Origin: Pelecanus crispus
Lineage: Eukaryota > Chordata > Aves > Pelecaniformes > Pelecanidae
Reading direction: 5' to 3'
NCBI RefSeq assembly: GCF_030463565.1
Contig: NC_134644.1
Span: forward strand, 152,483,967 to 152,547,966
DNA length: 64,000 nucleotides
A program made the position numbers and the translations under genes. The notes beneath the pieces are model-generated. The model was not told the origin of the DNA and made no database searches. It saw only the letters and a program-made list of their open reading frames with translations. Below are positions 10,024 to 24,009 of the stretch, piece by piece. Every line of letters starts with the position of its first letter. The first letter of the stretch is position 1.

Positions 10024-12505
10024 CAATATGGCACCACAGGCTTTGTCAGCCTATCGTGTATATACTGGGCATCAAGACTGCTTAGAAGTGCTCAGCACAT
10101 TGAAAGACACTGTAAGCCTAAATTTAAATCTACTTTTTCAGACCATGACGAGTGATCTTTGCACAGAGAGAAATGTCTGTGATGCAGAGCCCTGCTCTGT
10201 AGGAACTTCTCACTGTTATTTGCTCTAAACTAACAAATGTTTTTGGCTTCTTTCTATCCCCCAGCAGATAATTTCCCATTAAAAATGAATGAATGTTGAA
10301 CCAGTGGGATGCAATTACTCTGCCACTGCTCTTACCTGCACACAAACTATGCTGTGTTGGCTACGCTGGTGTGAAGTGGTGGGGTCTGCCATCATAATAC
10401 TTGCCAAGTTTATTTCCACATGTGAAAAGGATTAGTTCTGACACCATTGCTATACTGATGTGTCATGGCTATACCAGTATTCACACCGACGAAACTAGTA
10501 TTTCAGCAGAATATTGTAAGGCTGATCCATGTATCTGTACTTACAGAGAAACTGTAAAAAATCAGATTTTAATTCCTGGTGGCAAAAAAAATCTGAAATT
10601 GATAGTGATGAACAATTTTGTGCTAAATAGTAAGTTAGTCACATTTTTAGCTGGGGTACATAATTCTGAAGAACATAACACAATTTTACTTCAGCAAAAT
10701 GAAACAGAAACAGAAAGTTTCTTCCCAAATACCAAACTGGTGTAATATGAATTCTTCACTTAAACTGTCCAAAATGGTTAGTTTCTAAAAATGTGTGATA
10801 CACTTGTAGTGGCAAACTTTTCATAAGAATTTAGAAAAGTGCTTGTAAGTGCGTTATCTATGAGCATCTTTGTTACCAGGTGAAGGTGCTTTTGATCTAA
10901 TTTTGACTCTGGTCTTGACCTGGATTTCTCAGCTTGTGGAAATGCCGTGGCTTAGAAAAGCTTCTTTCCTCAGCTTTGGTAGAGAAAGCTCCGACTGACT
11001 CTTTTTGCAAAGTGGATACATCAACAATTCCTTCTCTGAAGATATGAGGTGGTCCAAAGGCAATACAAATGATGGCTTATTTTTTCAGATGAATGAAAGA
11101 AGAATCAAACCTTTCAGAATCGTGTCTCTGAGATGACAGCGCTAAAGCCATCTTGAAACACGTACACAGCTAGCCTGCTTGGGCATATTTTTTATAGATG
11201 CTGAGTAGCCAATTACTGCCATCATGTTCAACAGTATGACTGCTGTAGTAGTCACTATTAATACAAACACCAATTTCAAACCCATTACTCTGAGTGGTTT
11301 TGAGTGGGACCAAACTCTGTGGAAATTGAAATGAAAATTAAATTATTTAGGAAGTTCTAGGCCAGCTGATACTGGAATGGATTATGGTGCATGCATCGTG
11401 GCATTTTTCTAATAATTAATGTGGTTAGTACTGTAAAGTAGCAGTTTGGAATAATTTTATAATTTTTTCTCATGGAAAAATATATTAAGATAATTATTTA
11501 CGTAAAAATAGCTTTACATTCTTAAAGAGCTTTAAATTCTTAAAACCAGCTTTAGATTCATTAAATACTTCAGCTGACCTTATGAAAAGATTACTTAAGA
11601 CAGGTAGAAAAGGATTCTTTTGTATTTAGGTGAAAAAAGTTGTTGTAATAATAAAAGTACTTTTCTCATACAAATATACAAGCACTTCAAAGCTTAGAGC
11701 TTTAATACTGGAAAAGCTAAAATGAATGGGTTAAATACCATCCCTACTTCAATTAATGACAGTCTTGCAATTGTTTCTGTCAGGCTAGGATTACACTCAA
11801 AATGCTGAATCAAACCTATAGTTTTCCTGTTGCTCTGCTTTGCTGGAAGACAATTCAGGTTCCTCATTCAGGCATTTGTATCTCTCGTTGTCTCTCATAC
11901 AACCGACCCCAAGGAGTTTAATAGTCAAACCTGAACAATAATACAAAATCCATTTATGTTTAAAATAACTATGTGGGAACGTTGTTCCTCTTGAACTATT
12001 TGCTAATTAAAAAAAAAAAAAATCCACAACAAGAAAACCCCCACAACTGTGAAATCTGAGTTTTAGAAAAAGATAACTCTGAATTTCACAACAACCTTTA
12101 GAAGCCAGTCAGCTAGTTTACAGTACTAACTATATCCTTTTTTTCATGTAATTACTAACACTTTGCTGTATCTTAAGTAAATATTTGCAAATGATAATAT
12201 CTCAAAGTAATAAATTCTGAAGTATCCAACCTTTTTCCTTAACATGGCAAAGGACTCAGGATGCGTGAGCATCTCCTGCAAAAGAATGGAAGGAGCAGAG
12301 TTAGCAGACAGAAGGCAGCTTAACCAAGCAGCTTGTCAAGGCGAGGTGTGAGATTCAGCTCTATACAGCAAAAGTCATGCTGTCTGCACGTAAGCTGGAT
12401 GTCTAAGATCTCACCATAGACAACCTGAGATGTAGTTTGTTACAGCTGTGTAAAGAGAGGTGTCCAGTGCCATTTCACACACCATAAGGCAGCTGAGATA
12501 CCCTG
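10024..12505. other. Intergenic, no gene seen
   Basis: AT-rich sequence with no exon, RNA gene or clear repeat recognised. The open frames at 10130-10745 lack homology and splice support. Confidence 0.5.
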
Positions 12506-12509
12506 GTAT

Positions 12510-12565
12510 AATCATAGAATTGTTTCGGTTGGAAAAGACCTTTAAGATCACCGAGTCCGACTGTA
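12510..12565 (-). mobile_element. CR1 3'-tail fragment
   Basis: 'aatcatagaattgtttcggttggaaaagacctttaagatcacc..' is the complement of the CR1 3' terminus, with the remnant of the octamer at its left end. Only about 55 bp are recognisable before the match fades. Confidence 0.75.
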
Positions 12566-15500
12566 GGACTGGCAGGTAAGACATGGGGTCAACGGCAGGG
12601 ACATATCCTTCTGGATCCTACCTGGATCACTAAGTGCTTTGCTCATCTACCTGACTTGACCCCCCTCTGGCTGGGCAACTGAACTGCTCTCCAAGCTATT
12701 CCTTAGATCCCCACAGACTGGGTGATCTAACCCTGTCTATGGCAGATAGGGTTATGTGTCTTCATCTCTAACTGAATCCTGAGGGCTTCATTTCCATGCT
12801 ACGATGTCTCCAACCTCCCATTTCAAGCTGCACTTCTTACGTGGAGCTCTCTGCAAATCACTGTTGTTCAGTGTTATGCCAGGCTGCTTCAAGATTTCTT
12901 TTTTTTTTTCCTATTGCTTTTTAACTGTTCTTGAAGCTATGTAAATTTGTGGTTTTTCTCCCTATCCTTATGATGAATCGCACGCAGAGCATGAAACAAA
13001 GGTTGCTCCTGTTCTGTTGTGCGTGAACCCAGCTGAATGTTGAATGCACTGATATCATATCAGCGATGCAGCTGTGGTCAGCGACAGGAGATTCGGGCTC
13101 ATGACTTTGTCTCAACCATTAGGAACGTAAAGAGCAAACAACAACCGATGCTCCCCTAGCTATCGGTCTACCGTCCTCTGAGGCCAGCTGACTCAGGCTG
13201 CTCTGCTTGCACAGATGTAGTACCATAAAGTTGCGGTACGCAGTAAGGGCTCCCAGGTGCACAGTGAAACCGTCAATAGATAATCTGTGTGCTGACGTAA
13301 TGTCATGGATAAACCTAATGGCGAAGCGAGGCAATGCCCTCCAGCAGTGTTTTGGTCTGTAGCACTGCTCCTTCTGAAAACAGCAGCTGAGTAAATCCAA
13401 AATTCAGGGAACGTTCTCAGTGTGAATGAGTGGACTTTGCCTGCGTTAGGTGACATCTGGAGAAGGCTGATGTTTCACTAAAATGACTGTTTAATCTCTG
13501 TCTCCTTGCTGCACTTGAGTAACTTCACAATTATGGCTCAGATGATAGACTTTCTGTAAGTATACTGCGTTGATAGCTCTTGTTCTCTGGCCTCTCTTCT
13601 TTACATCCATCTTTCTCTTTCCTCAAGGCAGATGAAGAAACATACTGATTTTATCTGAAATTGGGCTTCTCCCATTCTCTGATTTGCAATGGCGTTAGTG
13701 ATTACAGGGTTGCAGCCAGGCTGCAGTTACAGAAGGCTACATGGCTGACCAACACAAAGCGCTCATACCACTGTGTTTAAAAATAGGCCTCGAAGCCCTT
13801 ACAGTTGTGACTAACACTGTGGTCATGCATGAATTCTTCCTCCCTTTCCTGGACCATTTCTCACAGACAAACACTATTTGCACAGAATGATATCAGCATG
13901 CAATCTTGCACAAACCTCTGACTCTTCCTGAAAGATGGGAAAAGAAAAATGTTCCTTTAGCCAGGACAGAATTGACTTTACTAACCTCCTCTCACAGCTG
14001 TATTGATTTATTTTGAGCAGGACTCCTCATGTTTTTGCATGAGGATCTTCACTGTCAGAAATCACCAGAGCTTAATTTCCCCTCACCCTCGCCTTGAGGT
14101 CTGGGTCTGATCAGACTCTACAAATCTCTTATGTTTCTCCTCGTGCCCTGGGCTAGCATCAAAGAAGATCAGAAAGAAGATAATAATTATTTTATCTTAA
14201 TCTACAGCCCTTGATGCCCTCTTGAGGGAAGAACTCTAGTGTGGTGAGTTCATCTCATGATCCAAGAGAGATGACTAGCAGGAGACCCAAAGTGGAAGAC
14301 AGCTAACGAAATGCTCATGTCATGGTGGGATAATATCTTCCCAGGCAGCTCTCTGATGGTTTTGTGCATAGGTAATACAAACTGCTTCCCTTTTAAAACC
14401 AAGTAGCAACAGAATATAGGGATAATTCTTAGGGGAGGGTGATTTTCAAAGCTGTCAAGATTTTATATAACATCTATGTTGTATTCAATCAAGACTATAA
14501 ATTTCTTTTGATGAAGACTGGAGAGTCAATGTGTGTAAGCCCAACAGGACAGTTATGTGTAGCAAAACTCACAGAATTTCAGTAAGTAACTTCTGCAGCT
14601 GGCTCGGAATGGCTCGCTGAGATAGTGCTTATTTGCTGGTAAAACATGTAGTCTTAAACAGCCAAATAGATTAACACTTCAGTGAGCCATAGTTGTACTT
14701 AAATGATTGCAGTGCCATCTTCTCTGTTTAAAAATGGAAATAAAAGTTTGTCTCATTTTTGGCACTTCTGTATTAGCATGGGTTTTCAGCCATTTGAGAT
14801 CAGCTGTATCCTAGCAAACCAACTACTTCTTATGTTGATATCAGATGGGATTTGCCAGGTTAAAATGCAAAAAGTAGGTAGGAAGAAAACCTAAAAGGAA
14901 AACCATAGTATTTAAAATTAACAGATTTTTCTTCTGTGTATAGCTCCTCCACTTTGTGCTTTTGAAGGAAAACAACAGTATCACAGTACTCTAAAAAAAA
15001 AAAAAGAGAGGGGAAAAAAGCAGAACCTTCAGCTCATCATTCAACCACACCACAGCAAGAAAGTTGTAAATCACTGTTTTCAAACTCAGGACAACTCATC
15101 ACTCTAATAAATAAAGTTAGTTATATTGAAATGGGTTTTCATAACCTCACCAATACCTAATGATGAAGATCTTGAAATAAAACAAAAAATATTATTATTT
15201 ATTATTGTTATAATTATTATCATCCAGACCTGATCTTTGTTCAAAATGTCTGTGATGACTAGTCAAGAAGAAAATGGTCTGTTGAAAGGAATTCAGCTGG
15301 GGTTGGGACGCAACCTTCTGGCTGATGAGAAGCTCCTGTATAGTCTTATTTTTTTGGTTAGTTGTAATTACAAACAGCTGTTTAAAGAGGAAATAAAGTA
15401 AGGCATGGAGTCAGAGTAAGAACACCTATCTTTCACCTGCAAACAGTTCCTAAGGAAAGGTAAATGCTCAAGACTTTAAAAAAGATGTATTGTTTTATGT

Positions 15501-18500
15501 GGAACTGAAGGCCTAAAAAGTTACTGAAGAAGATAAAGAAAAACTTTCTGACAGTTAAAAACCGGCATGAACTTAGGTACGTGCAAGGGCAAGTGATGAA
15601 TGGAGATTGTCTAATACAGAACAGTGGAAGACCCGGATATTTACCATCTATCACATCTCGGTACGCATGGCCTGGATTGTAGGGCAGGTGAGTGAAGCTT
15701 CTTCCAGAGAGTTTTTCTTTAGGTTTGGGCCTTCAGACTGAGCGAAACCTGAGAGCTCCATCAGTGATGGGGAAAACTGATGAAGGCAAATTTAAAGACA
15801 GCGAGGGAGCGCTGGGGTCCCTGGAGCGGGACAGATGTCTGTGTGCCCGTGCCTCCTCGAGAGCAGCTGGGCTCCTTCACAGGATAGGTCTTCCCCCTGA
15901 TAGACCTTTTTGCTTTTAAACACTATGTCCTGGTTTGTGTACCAGCACGGCATCCTGTACAATGTGTATATTTACTTTGGCAGCAACCCAAAGGCTGGAA
16001 TATTCCCTTTTTGCAGGTTTGAGAAATGAGGCACAGAGCTAAGCCTCCAAATTTCCAGACATGTTCAGATTTGTAAATTCACCTGATCTCAATTTAATTT
16101 AAGCCCAAAAACTCAAATACACTTAACGTCATCTACTCACATTTAGACACAAAGTATGGCAGAACAGAAAACCATGAAATTCATAATTTAATAGAATTCC
16201 TCAAATAAATAAGAATGCAATTAGTTATTTTATATCATTAACAGGTCAAAATCAGTTATAGTGCTTCCACAATGCTGAGATGGCGTGTTACCACTGGAAA
16301 ATAACCAGAAAGAGATGATCTTCATTTTCCTCTCCTGAACAGACTGACTTCCCACTGCAGTTTGTTTGACTAAGGTGTTAAAAGCAGTAGCAAATTTAAA
16401 CTGAGGCAAATGAGTCTGTCTTAAGTTAAGCAGCCCTTGAGTCATCGTCATTTACAGACTGGCACATCATGACAAGCGGAGATCAGCGCTACCTTACGTT
16501 AATTTATAGATGAGTCAACTCTTTAAGATACAAATGAATGGACTTGCTCTTGATAGAGGCAAAAAATCTTAGCTGAAGAAGAAAACCTCCATCATAGGAA
16601 AAGGGCTCGGTCATTAAATGGAGAGGGAAATGTTGTGTTGCAAGAGCTGCATCTTCTGCTCCATCCGTAAATGAGAGACTATTGCTTCTGGCAAACTGAG
16701 CTGAGCTGGCCAGGAGCAGCCGCCAGCCCTGCTCCGCTTCCGAGAGGAAAACATGTAGCAGTGTTGTCGTCATTCAGAGAAGGAGTGGAAGGAAGAAATA
16801 AATAATCTGCTGAGATGGGAATGGATAACGGAGATATATTTTGAAACTGATGTAAATCCTGTTCGGTGACGTGCTGGTGAGTCACTAGGGTGGGTGGAAG
16901 TGATTTTGCATAATAACGGTATCATCTGCTTTCTCCTCTTGCATTGACACACAACAGCAAACACAGGCACTGTGCAGCAGCCAGTGAGTCAGATGCTGTG
17001 TACCAACCTAAAAGGGCTGAAACCTCAAAATATTTACAGTTGCATTTCACCTCTCAGTGTAAAAATGCATTGGGAGCGGGCATTGGTGTTGTACCGCTAT
17101 TTCGGTTTCCCCTGGGACTGACCACATCATACCGAGGAGTCAAAACTTTGGAGGAGTCTTAGGAAGAAGCTGCTTTAGACTCCACAGTGTTTAGACAGAA
17201 TAAAAGAGGGCATGAACAGGTGGACAGGCTCTTTCAGAATTAACATTTATAAAGAATGAGTTTAAATTCAGAATAATTGTACCGAGGTAAGTTTTCAATT
17301 TCATTTTTAAAAAAACTCAGCAGAAGCACTGGAGCTCAAAGGAAGAGTCATACATCAGGAAAGGGTTATGCTGAAGCTTAGAAATATTCAAAAGTGGTTA
17401 TTGAATGGATATACTAGTTATTTCTCATTTTAAAACATTTTAATTATTAAATGACAAAACATGATTTAAAAATTCAGCATGATCGCTTCTAATTGAACTC
17501 CTACCTAACACACTGATAACATAAATGTAATCAAATCCTGCCAGTTTCCCTCTCCTTATTTTCCATCCTCTTGGTGCTGTAGGGAATGGAAACAAAGCCT
17601 AAGAAAAGAAGAGAGAAAAATACTGTATTTTGTCAGGTTTACAGTTAACTGAATGGACCCTGTATGTATAGAATTAGTAATTCCTCAACTTACAGAGCTT
17701 TCTTAACGCAGTATACAACTAATGGAGTGTCTGCCTACTACTTTTTTAATTGCATTTAGACTTCCCTGCACTGTTGCTTTAGGCTGTTAGAGCATCTAGT
17801 CTATAACAAAACAAATTAATTTACCTATAAACAATTAAAATGTAGCAGTACCTGCTTAATCTTGTAATACCTGCAGAGAGGAGAACACATCTGAAGGAAG
17901 AAGTCAAAGCTATTTTAATTAAGATTTAGGTATTAGGGCCATAAAATTTCAGACTCACTCTGCAAGGAACATCTTAAGTAATAAATGTTTCCCCAGTATG
18001 ACACTTAGTTATATGAAATACTGATTTCATAACTAGGTTTTACGATTTACCTTCTTAATCAGGGACGAAGTGTAGTCTTGGAACAGAGCAAAAGGTAAAC
18101 AGATTTTATGTGGAGGAGCTCTGCAGAGACTCGGGCAAAGGAGAATAAATCCATCACCACGCAGCGCTACTAATCCGTGTGCAGTCTGAGGTTTGCAACG
18201 ACGTTACAGCTGGTGCCAATGCCAGCTTCTGCAAGGCGGCAGCGCTTGATTTGCAGCCTTTTAGCGATAAACTCAATAGCTCTTTCCTCTGGGGAGTGCC
18301 ACCCACAAATTCCCTGTGTGAACGATTTTGAGCCTCTCTCTGTATTATCCTTGCTGCACTTACACTTAATATGCTTGCTGGATATTACACTTGATCTGCT
18401 GCACTCAGGCTTATTAGCCAATAGATGTTTAAACACTCTCAAATAAAGACTGGTGCGCAGCTGACAATTTTTTTCCCCTAAAATAATTTTATTCCACTAG

Positions 18501-19655
18501 CTGCCAGTTTATTTGCACAGGTCTGGGACACCCAAGGGACTGGAGGAAGACCTTCTACCTTCTTTAAGACGATCTCAGCTTGGCTGTCAGAGCCTAGCAA
18601 TACTTTGTAGGATGTGTTTCCATGGGTGGTTATTACGCCCTTCAAACACTCTGGTGAAGGGAATGGCTATTTAGAACAACCAGCAGCTATCGATGTTACA
18701 AAGTAATACGGCCAAACCTTCCTTATTCTGCCCATTTTCATACCTTCCCTCTCTCGATCCCTTCAAACTATTTGAATTAACAGGAAAGTATTTGAGAACA
18801 TATTTTCCCCAAGGACAAATACATCTAGCCATTAGCAAGCATGCTATCCCTATATCTAGCATCCCACTTTCCTGAAAACCCAGTTTCCATTGTCATCCAA
18901 CACGACCTCTCTGCTCTGCCTCTGTTGAGTGGTTGCAATCCACTTTCCATCCTTGACTGCAAACTGGGTGACACTATATTCCAAGTGCAGCAAAAGGTAC
19001 TGACCCTCACTTCCCAAATGAAGCAAATATTCTGGTGTAACTTTAAGATGTTTGGACTCCCAACATTTTAGATGTTAGATGGAGGCAAACCTAAAATTTT
19101 TTCTTTCCATGTATGGATATTGAAGTTTTCTTTGCACACAGCACACCAAAAAAGCACAGTGGACCCTGCACAAACATGCATGTATGGCCCAATTTTCAGC
19201 CAGAAAACATCAGTGAGAGGCCATGCAGTGAGGACACTTTGATGCCTGCTATGTAGTAGTTTTCTACTACTTCCTGGGAAAGTGAATATGCTTGTACTGA
19301 TCCTAAACCTCCTGTTTGTGCAAAACTTAGGGCTGGTTCACTAGGAAACATTTGCTATTCACAGGAGAAGGAGACTGGACCGTTGAGAAGTACAGGTCAG
19401 CATTAAAGTCCTGCAGTGGTTCAAAGGCTGAGAAAGCTGGAAAGCTTGAATGACTGCAAAATTTTCATGATAGTTACATCATCATGGGAAATTTCCATGC
19501 TGCCATGGCACAATTATTCACAATTAGGAAGCTAGGAAATTATTCTTTTGAGGGAGGGTTAATCCAATTTAAAACTAAATTGGCAGGCTCGAATGGGGGA
19601 ATTCAAAGCCTTGCTCTCTGACTATGTGGGTGTTGGGATCTGAGGTTCTGTTTCA
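12566..19655. other. Intergenic, no gene seen; two CpG-retaining patches
   Basis: No exon could be supported. The region includes short AT-rich simple sequence near 15188-15222 and two patches that keep unusually many CpGs for this AT-rich context (about 12930-13450 and 18120-18445), discussed as possible conserved non-coding elements. The minus-strand frames at 13119-13456 (93 and 87 codons) and both-strand frames at 18170-18446 show no recognisable protein. Confidence 0.5.
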
Positions 19656-19823
19656 GTCATAGAATCACAGAATCATAGAATACCAGGTTGGAAGGGACCT
19701 CAAGGATCATCTGGTCCGACCTTTTTTGGCAAAAGCATGGTCTAGACAAGATGGCCCAGCATAAGAATTAGAGATTTTAAGATTCAGTCCAGCCAAATCT
19801 TAAAAGTGTCCAATGTTGGGGAA
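19656..19823 (-). mobile_element. CR1 3'-end fragment
   Basis: Starts 'tcatagaatcacagaatcatagaataccaggttggaagggacctcaagg' and continues 'ggcaaaagcatggtctagacaagatggcccag' and 'aatcttaaaagtgtccaatgttgggg'. This is the complement of the 3' region of a known avian CR1 subfamily. It ends abruptly at about 19823, where unrelated A-rich sequence begins. A small insertion lies in the middle (around 19760-19785). Confidence 0.85.
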
Positions 19824-22800
19824 GAAACATGAAAAAGAAACAAACATCTTCAAACATGAAAAAGATGTAGTGGAAGAGTGAGTTAATTAACTTCTTCCTG
19901 TTTATAATATGCCACCATATAATGTCACCTATACATTTTCAGGAAGCTGTGAATACTAAATTGAAAACTTTCTCGGTCTGAATGGCCGTATGAGACAAAT
20001 GAACGCTATCATTTCCTTGTTGAAAGAAATGCGTAATTAATGCAATGTGGAAATTGTATGGTATACATTTGAAAATTGTTTGAGCGAAATATTTGAGCAA
20101 TCAAGCCAAGAAAATTATATTTTCCAAGTATTCACAGCCATAAAGATGAATGCTTTATCATTTCCTTGAAGCAAATATCTGCTGTCAGGGGGAAAGCTGA
20201 CTCAAATATACAGTGTGAAAGCTTCAGAGGCAATCTTGCTTCCAGGCATATTGCAAGCTTGGAGTAATGATGTCAAATGGATATAACAGAGCTAATTAAT
20301 TTTATTTCTCCTCAGATACACAAAATACCCGACTAGAAAGAACAAGTTTTACATACAAACCCCTGTCTCCCCACTAATGATGCCCTTGAACCACAGGAGT
20401 CCCTAGGTAAGTGAGTAAACTGACTTACTTTCTGCTTTCTGGTGCAAAGTGAACAGGTTTATGAGAAATGCTGGGGCCTAAACCCAGATTTAACTGGTGT
20501 GCTTGCTAAACACCATCTCATAGAACAAGCGGAGTTACCACCCAAAAAGCTGAAGACAGGCAGGACATCTTTTGCCTAAACCTCCTATTGCTTCTTCTCC
20601 ACTTAACACCGAAAGCAAATACAAAAGCTAATAAACAACTAGTAATTGTCATTGGGATACAAAAGAATTAATTTGACCCAGTAATTTTGAGGGGAAAATT
20701 AATAATGGGTCCTACCACAATTCCGTATAGATTTTATGAGAAAAAGTATAAAACCAAATTATTTTAAACCCATTTTAGATAAAGTATAAATGCAAAATCC
20801 CCAAAAGTCCCTTCCCTTGCTCATCCCCTGTCCGTCCTATCCCTTTACTTCCTACTCCCGGTTTTGAAGTATCATATTTTGAAACCAGCATATACAGAGC
20901 AGATATTACTGACAGTGTTAGGAGGAAAACCATCGCTGCATAGTGTACATCAGGCAGCACAAAACCAGAACAGCTAAAATACCATCCAAGCTCCACTAAT
21001 AGGATCTCTGGGAGACCATCCTTTTGCTAATGATTGATGGAGAGAGGTCACTTTGTACTGCCTTAATCATCTTCTGGCATGAGGGTAACAAATTAAACAA
21101 GACCCAAAAAATTGCATTCTTAATCTTACTCCTGCTAGGCTACACTACCTCAGGTGCTGCAGTAAAGGAAGAAAAAGAAGTTGTAAAGTTTCTCCCCACA
21201 GAATTTCCCCAGATTTCAATTCTTCACTCGCACATTGCCATCAGCCTCTTCCTGCTCTACACCAATCGCTCCACCCAGCTTCACCGGCAGATTAGTTCCC
21301 ATCTGATTACACTGCTGGAGGAGATGGACTCAGACCAAGGATTCATCCGATTCTGGGTATTTTCTGTGTTTCTGAGGGCAGATTTCCCAGCCCGTCCACT
21401 TTCTTCCCTGATAGGATTCCCAGTGCAAAATTAATATTATCAAATTAATATTCTTGTATTGTTCCATCGCTGCATTAAAACTGCTGCTATCTGTTTCATG
21501 TCAGCCAACGTGCAAAAAAAACCACGTTTCATTGCCATAGGCTGTGGCACTTTATAGCTGCAGCGCAGGCTCATTCACACAAGTGTTTTGTACCTCGAAG
21601 TTTGCTCATTAGCTCAGAAGTGAATCAGAGGGCTGCAGGTACATGGACATTGTGCTCTGCACACTTGCTACTGAGAAGAAGTTTTCTTAATTAATCAGAA
21701 TGGATTTTGATACAAAGGTACCTGCAATTGATTGCATTTGACTCTTACAACAAAACAACGCAAAACTCTGTTTTTCTCCTAGTCTCTTAAATTAATTTAA
21801 AACACACCAAAGAATAAAAATTCTTTTAGCTGTGGAAAGAAAATGCAGTTTTGAAAAGTTCTCAGTTCCACTAAGAATTGATGACAATGAAATTAAACTG
21901 TTTACTTACTAGAACTAACAAATGTATTTTGTTTATGTTAGTCATGCAAACATTTTTATTTTGAAGGATTTTTAAAATTCATTTGAACCTTCTCAAACCT
22001 TAATATTTGAGAGTGAAAATTATCAGGTCTTATTGCTGTCCAAGTGATTTAATAAATCGATCAAAAACGACACCAGCCACTTAAATGTGAAAGCAGCAGT
22101 ATTTGCATTATTACTTTCCTGCAGTAATTTGCTCCATGTTCCACCAGAAGCAGAAATTTGAAAGTGGATGCAAAGTACATCTGCAAAGCAGGTACCTCTG
22201 GAGGGCTCAAGGAAAATGAGTGTGGCTCGATATAATACTTTAAGACCCTACTGTACATTTACAGTCTAATTCCTCTCTACTGGTGGTAGTAATAACAGAA
22301 AAGAAAGAGCAGCCTTTCGTTATTCTCTTGCCAGTGGCTTTTCAAGGGTTTGAAAACTGTGCTAGGAAAAAAGTATGTCAGAAGATGAAGTTCCCGCAAG
22401 TACAGCTAGAACTGAAATCCAAGTGATATGGAAGTACACGTGCAAGGAGACAGCACCCTGTCAGAGTCCTTCCAACTTTTAAGTTAAATTGAACCTCCCC
22501 CAAGGTTCCGTTCCACCGTTGTTTAGTGCTCTCCATCTAGAAAGTTGCTTCACGTAATTCCAGTGTGAGGCCTTGTGTCGCTCAGGCTTTCACTTGGAGA
22601 CTCACGCATGTCTGGCAGTTTTTCCTGGGCCATGCCCTATGCTCACCTAGGGCACACACGATTCGTAGGAAGCGGGATGTGTCTTAGACCTCTTTGATGG
22701 CCTCAGACACCACTACATTCCATTGCCCTGGGGACTATCTGCTGGTGGTGCAGACTGATTGGAATAAAATCTCTATTGGAACCTCTTTTTTATAAAACAA

Positions 22801-23800
22801 AGTCTTATTAATCTACAAAAACATTACCACAGTGATGAAAAAGTAGCTACTTCCTCTTCAATCGCTGCCCCACTGATCCTGGGACCTTGGTAGCACGGGT
22901 ACATGGGCTATAAAAGTCAGCAGCAACCCCATGTTGTGAGGGATCTCAGCAGATCTTGGTAGGAAAGTAAGATCGTTGTGAGTCAGTATTTGGCTGAGAA
23001 GCTGCTTAGAAACATCTCAGTAGTCATCGGCTTCAGGAAGCGTAATGGGTGATTCAGCAACCCGGGTGGCATTCTCCAATCTGAATCACTCCTGAACCAA
23101 AACGTGGGACCTACTGGCTGGGATGCAACAATAAGGCCTGGTGGATCATCCTAAAGATCTTCTACCAGCCTTTAGGAACAAGAGCTTTTACCTCCTGAGA
23201 GTTTGTGCTTCTACTTGCAACTCTAATAAGACACAACAGCCTGAGTTTCTGAAGATTCCACTGGATGTACCCTTTGTAGCCAACAGATGTGTTGCGTGAG
23301 GGCATGAAGTGCAGTACACATGCTTTCTGTAAGTTGTCTTAGCGGAAAGAGTTATACCTGCCGCTCTACTACAAAACGATTACAGGAGAGAAGCATTTAT
23401 TTGGGATGAAGTCTTGTTCTCGTGATATGATCCCACAGTGCCTAGTGTTCATGGGGCTTGCTCCATCCCTGACGGGGGCCTTGAGGAGCAGCTATGGCAA
23501 TACAAACTACAACCACCATCAATATGACTCAAAATAATGTCAAATCTCTCTCTGTGTCTGCCATTTAGAATACCCACAATAGTATAAATTACAGTCTGTT
23601 TTGCAGGAATCTGATGTTCTCAGTTGCTTCCCAAAGTGTGTAACCAAGAGGAAAGAGTGGAAGTTCCTCTGGAGTCGAGCACTCAGTATCTCATCATCTT
23701 CAGTTCCCAATTAACAGCAGGAAACCGGCTAACACCGAAGGTGGAAGCAAGGCTCCCCCGGCTAAATCAAGGAAGGGGCAGCTGGCTTTATGAAATGGGG
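19824..23800. other. Intergenic, no gene seen
   Basis: No exon, RNA gene or known repeat was recognised. The 136-codon plus-strand frame at 21024-21434 and the 73-codon minus-strand frame at 20775-20996 contain hydrophobic stretches, but no recognisable family, no supporting splice pattern and no CpG-rich promoter. Confidence 0.5.
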
Positions 23801-23808
23801 CACAAGAC

Positions 23809-23813
23809 CCAAT
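23809..23813 (+). promoter_or_regulatory. BAALC: CCAAT box upstream of BAALC
   Basis: A CCAATCAGG match lies just upstream of the CpG island and about 520 bp upstream of the BAALC start codon. The transcription start is unknown, so whether it is used is uncertain. Confidence 0.3.
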
Positions 23814-24009
23814 CAGGGCACATAAATGGGGTGCAAAACCGGGCCAGGAGGACTGCTATGCAATGTTAGCGTGTATCGCCAGCCTACACGTGTAAATCCT
23901 GTACGTACAAATCCCTAACCCAGGGAAGGGGGAAAGCCTGCCAGCCCGAGGCGTGCACAGGGACCGGGGGGGCTCGGCGGGGCAGAGCCGGCGGCGAGCG
24001 GGGGTAGCG

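Noticed and set aside
9196..10155. Minus-strand (167 codons) and plus-strand (195 codons) frames across the LTR
   Set aside because: These read through solo LTR sequence and its flanks. The same peptides appear partly in the inverted LTR at 51.8-52.4 kb, showing that they are repeat shadows.
10320..10520. Palindromic-looking 'ctatac..ggctataccagt' text suggesting an old inverted-repeat DNA transposon
   Set aside because: Inverted repeats are too imperfect and no target-site duplication was visible.
15926..15945. 'tgtcctggtttgtg' resembling an LTR start
   Set aside because: Too short, and the following sequence does not match the LTR.
21024..21434. 136-codon frame with hydrophobic segment
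   Set aside because: No known protein, no splice sites fitting an exon of a neighbouring gene, AT-rich context.
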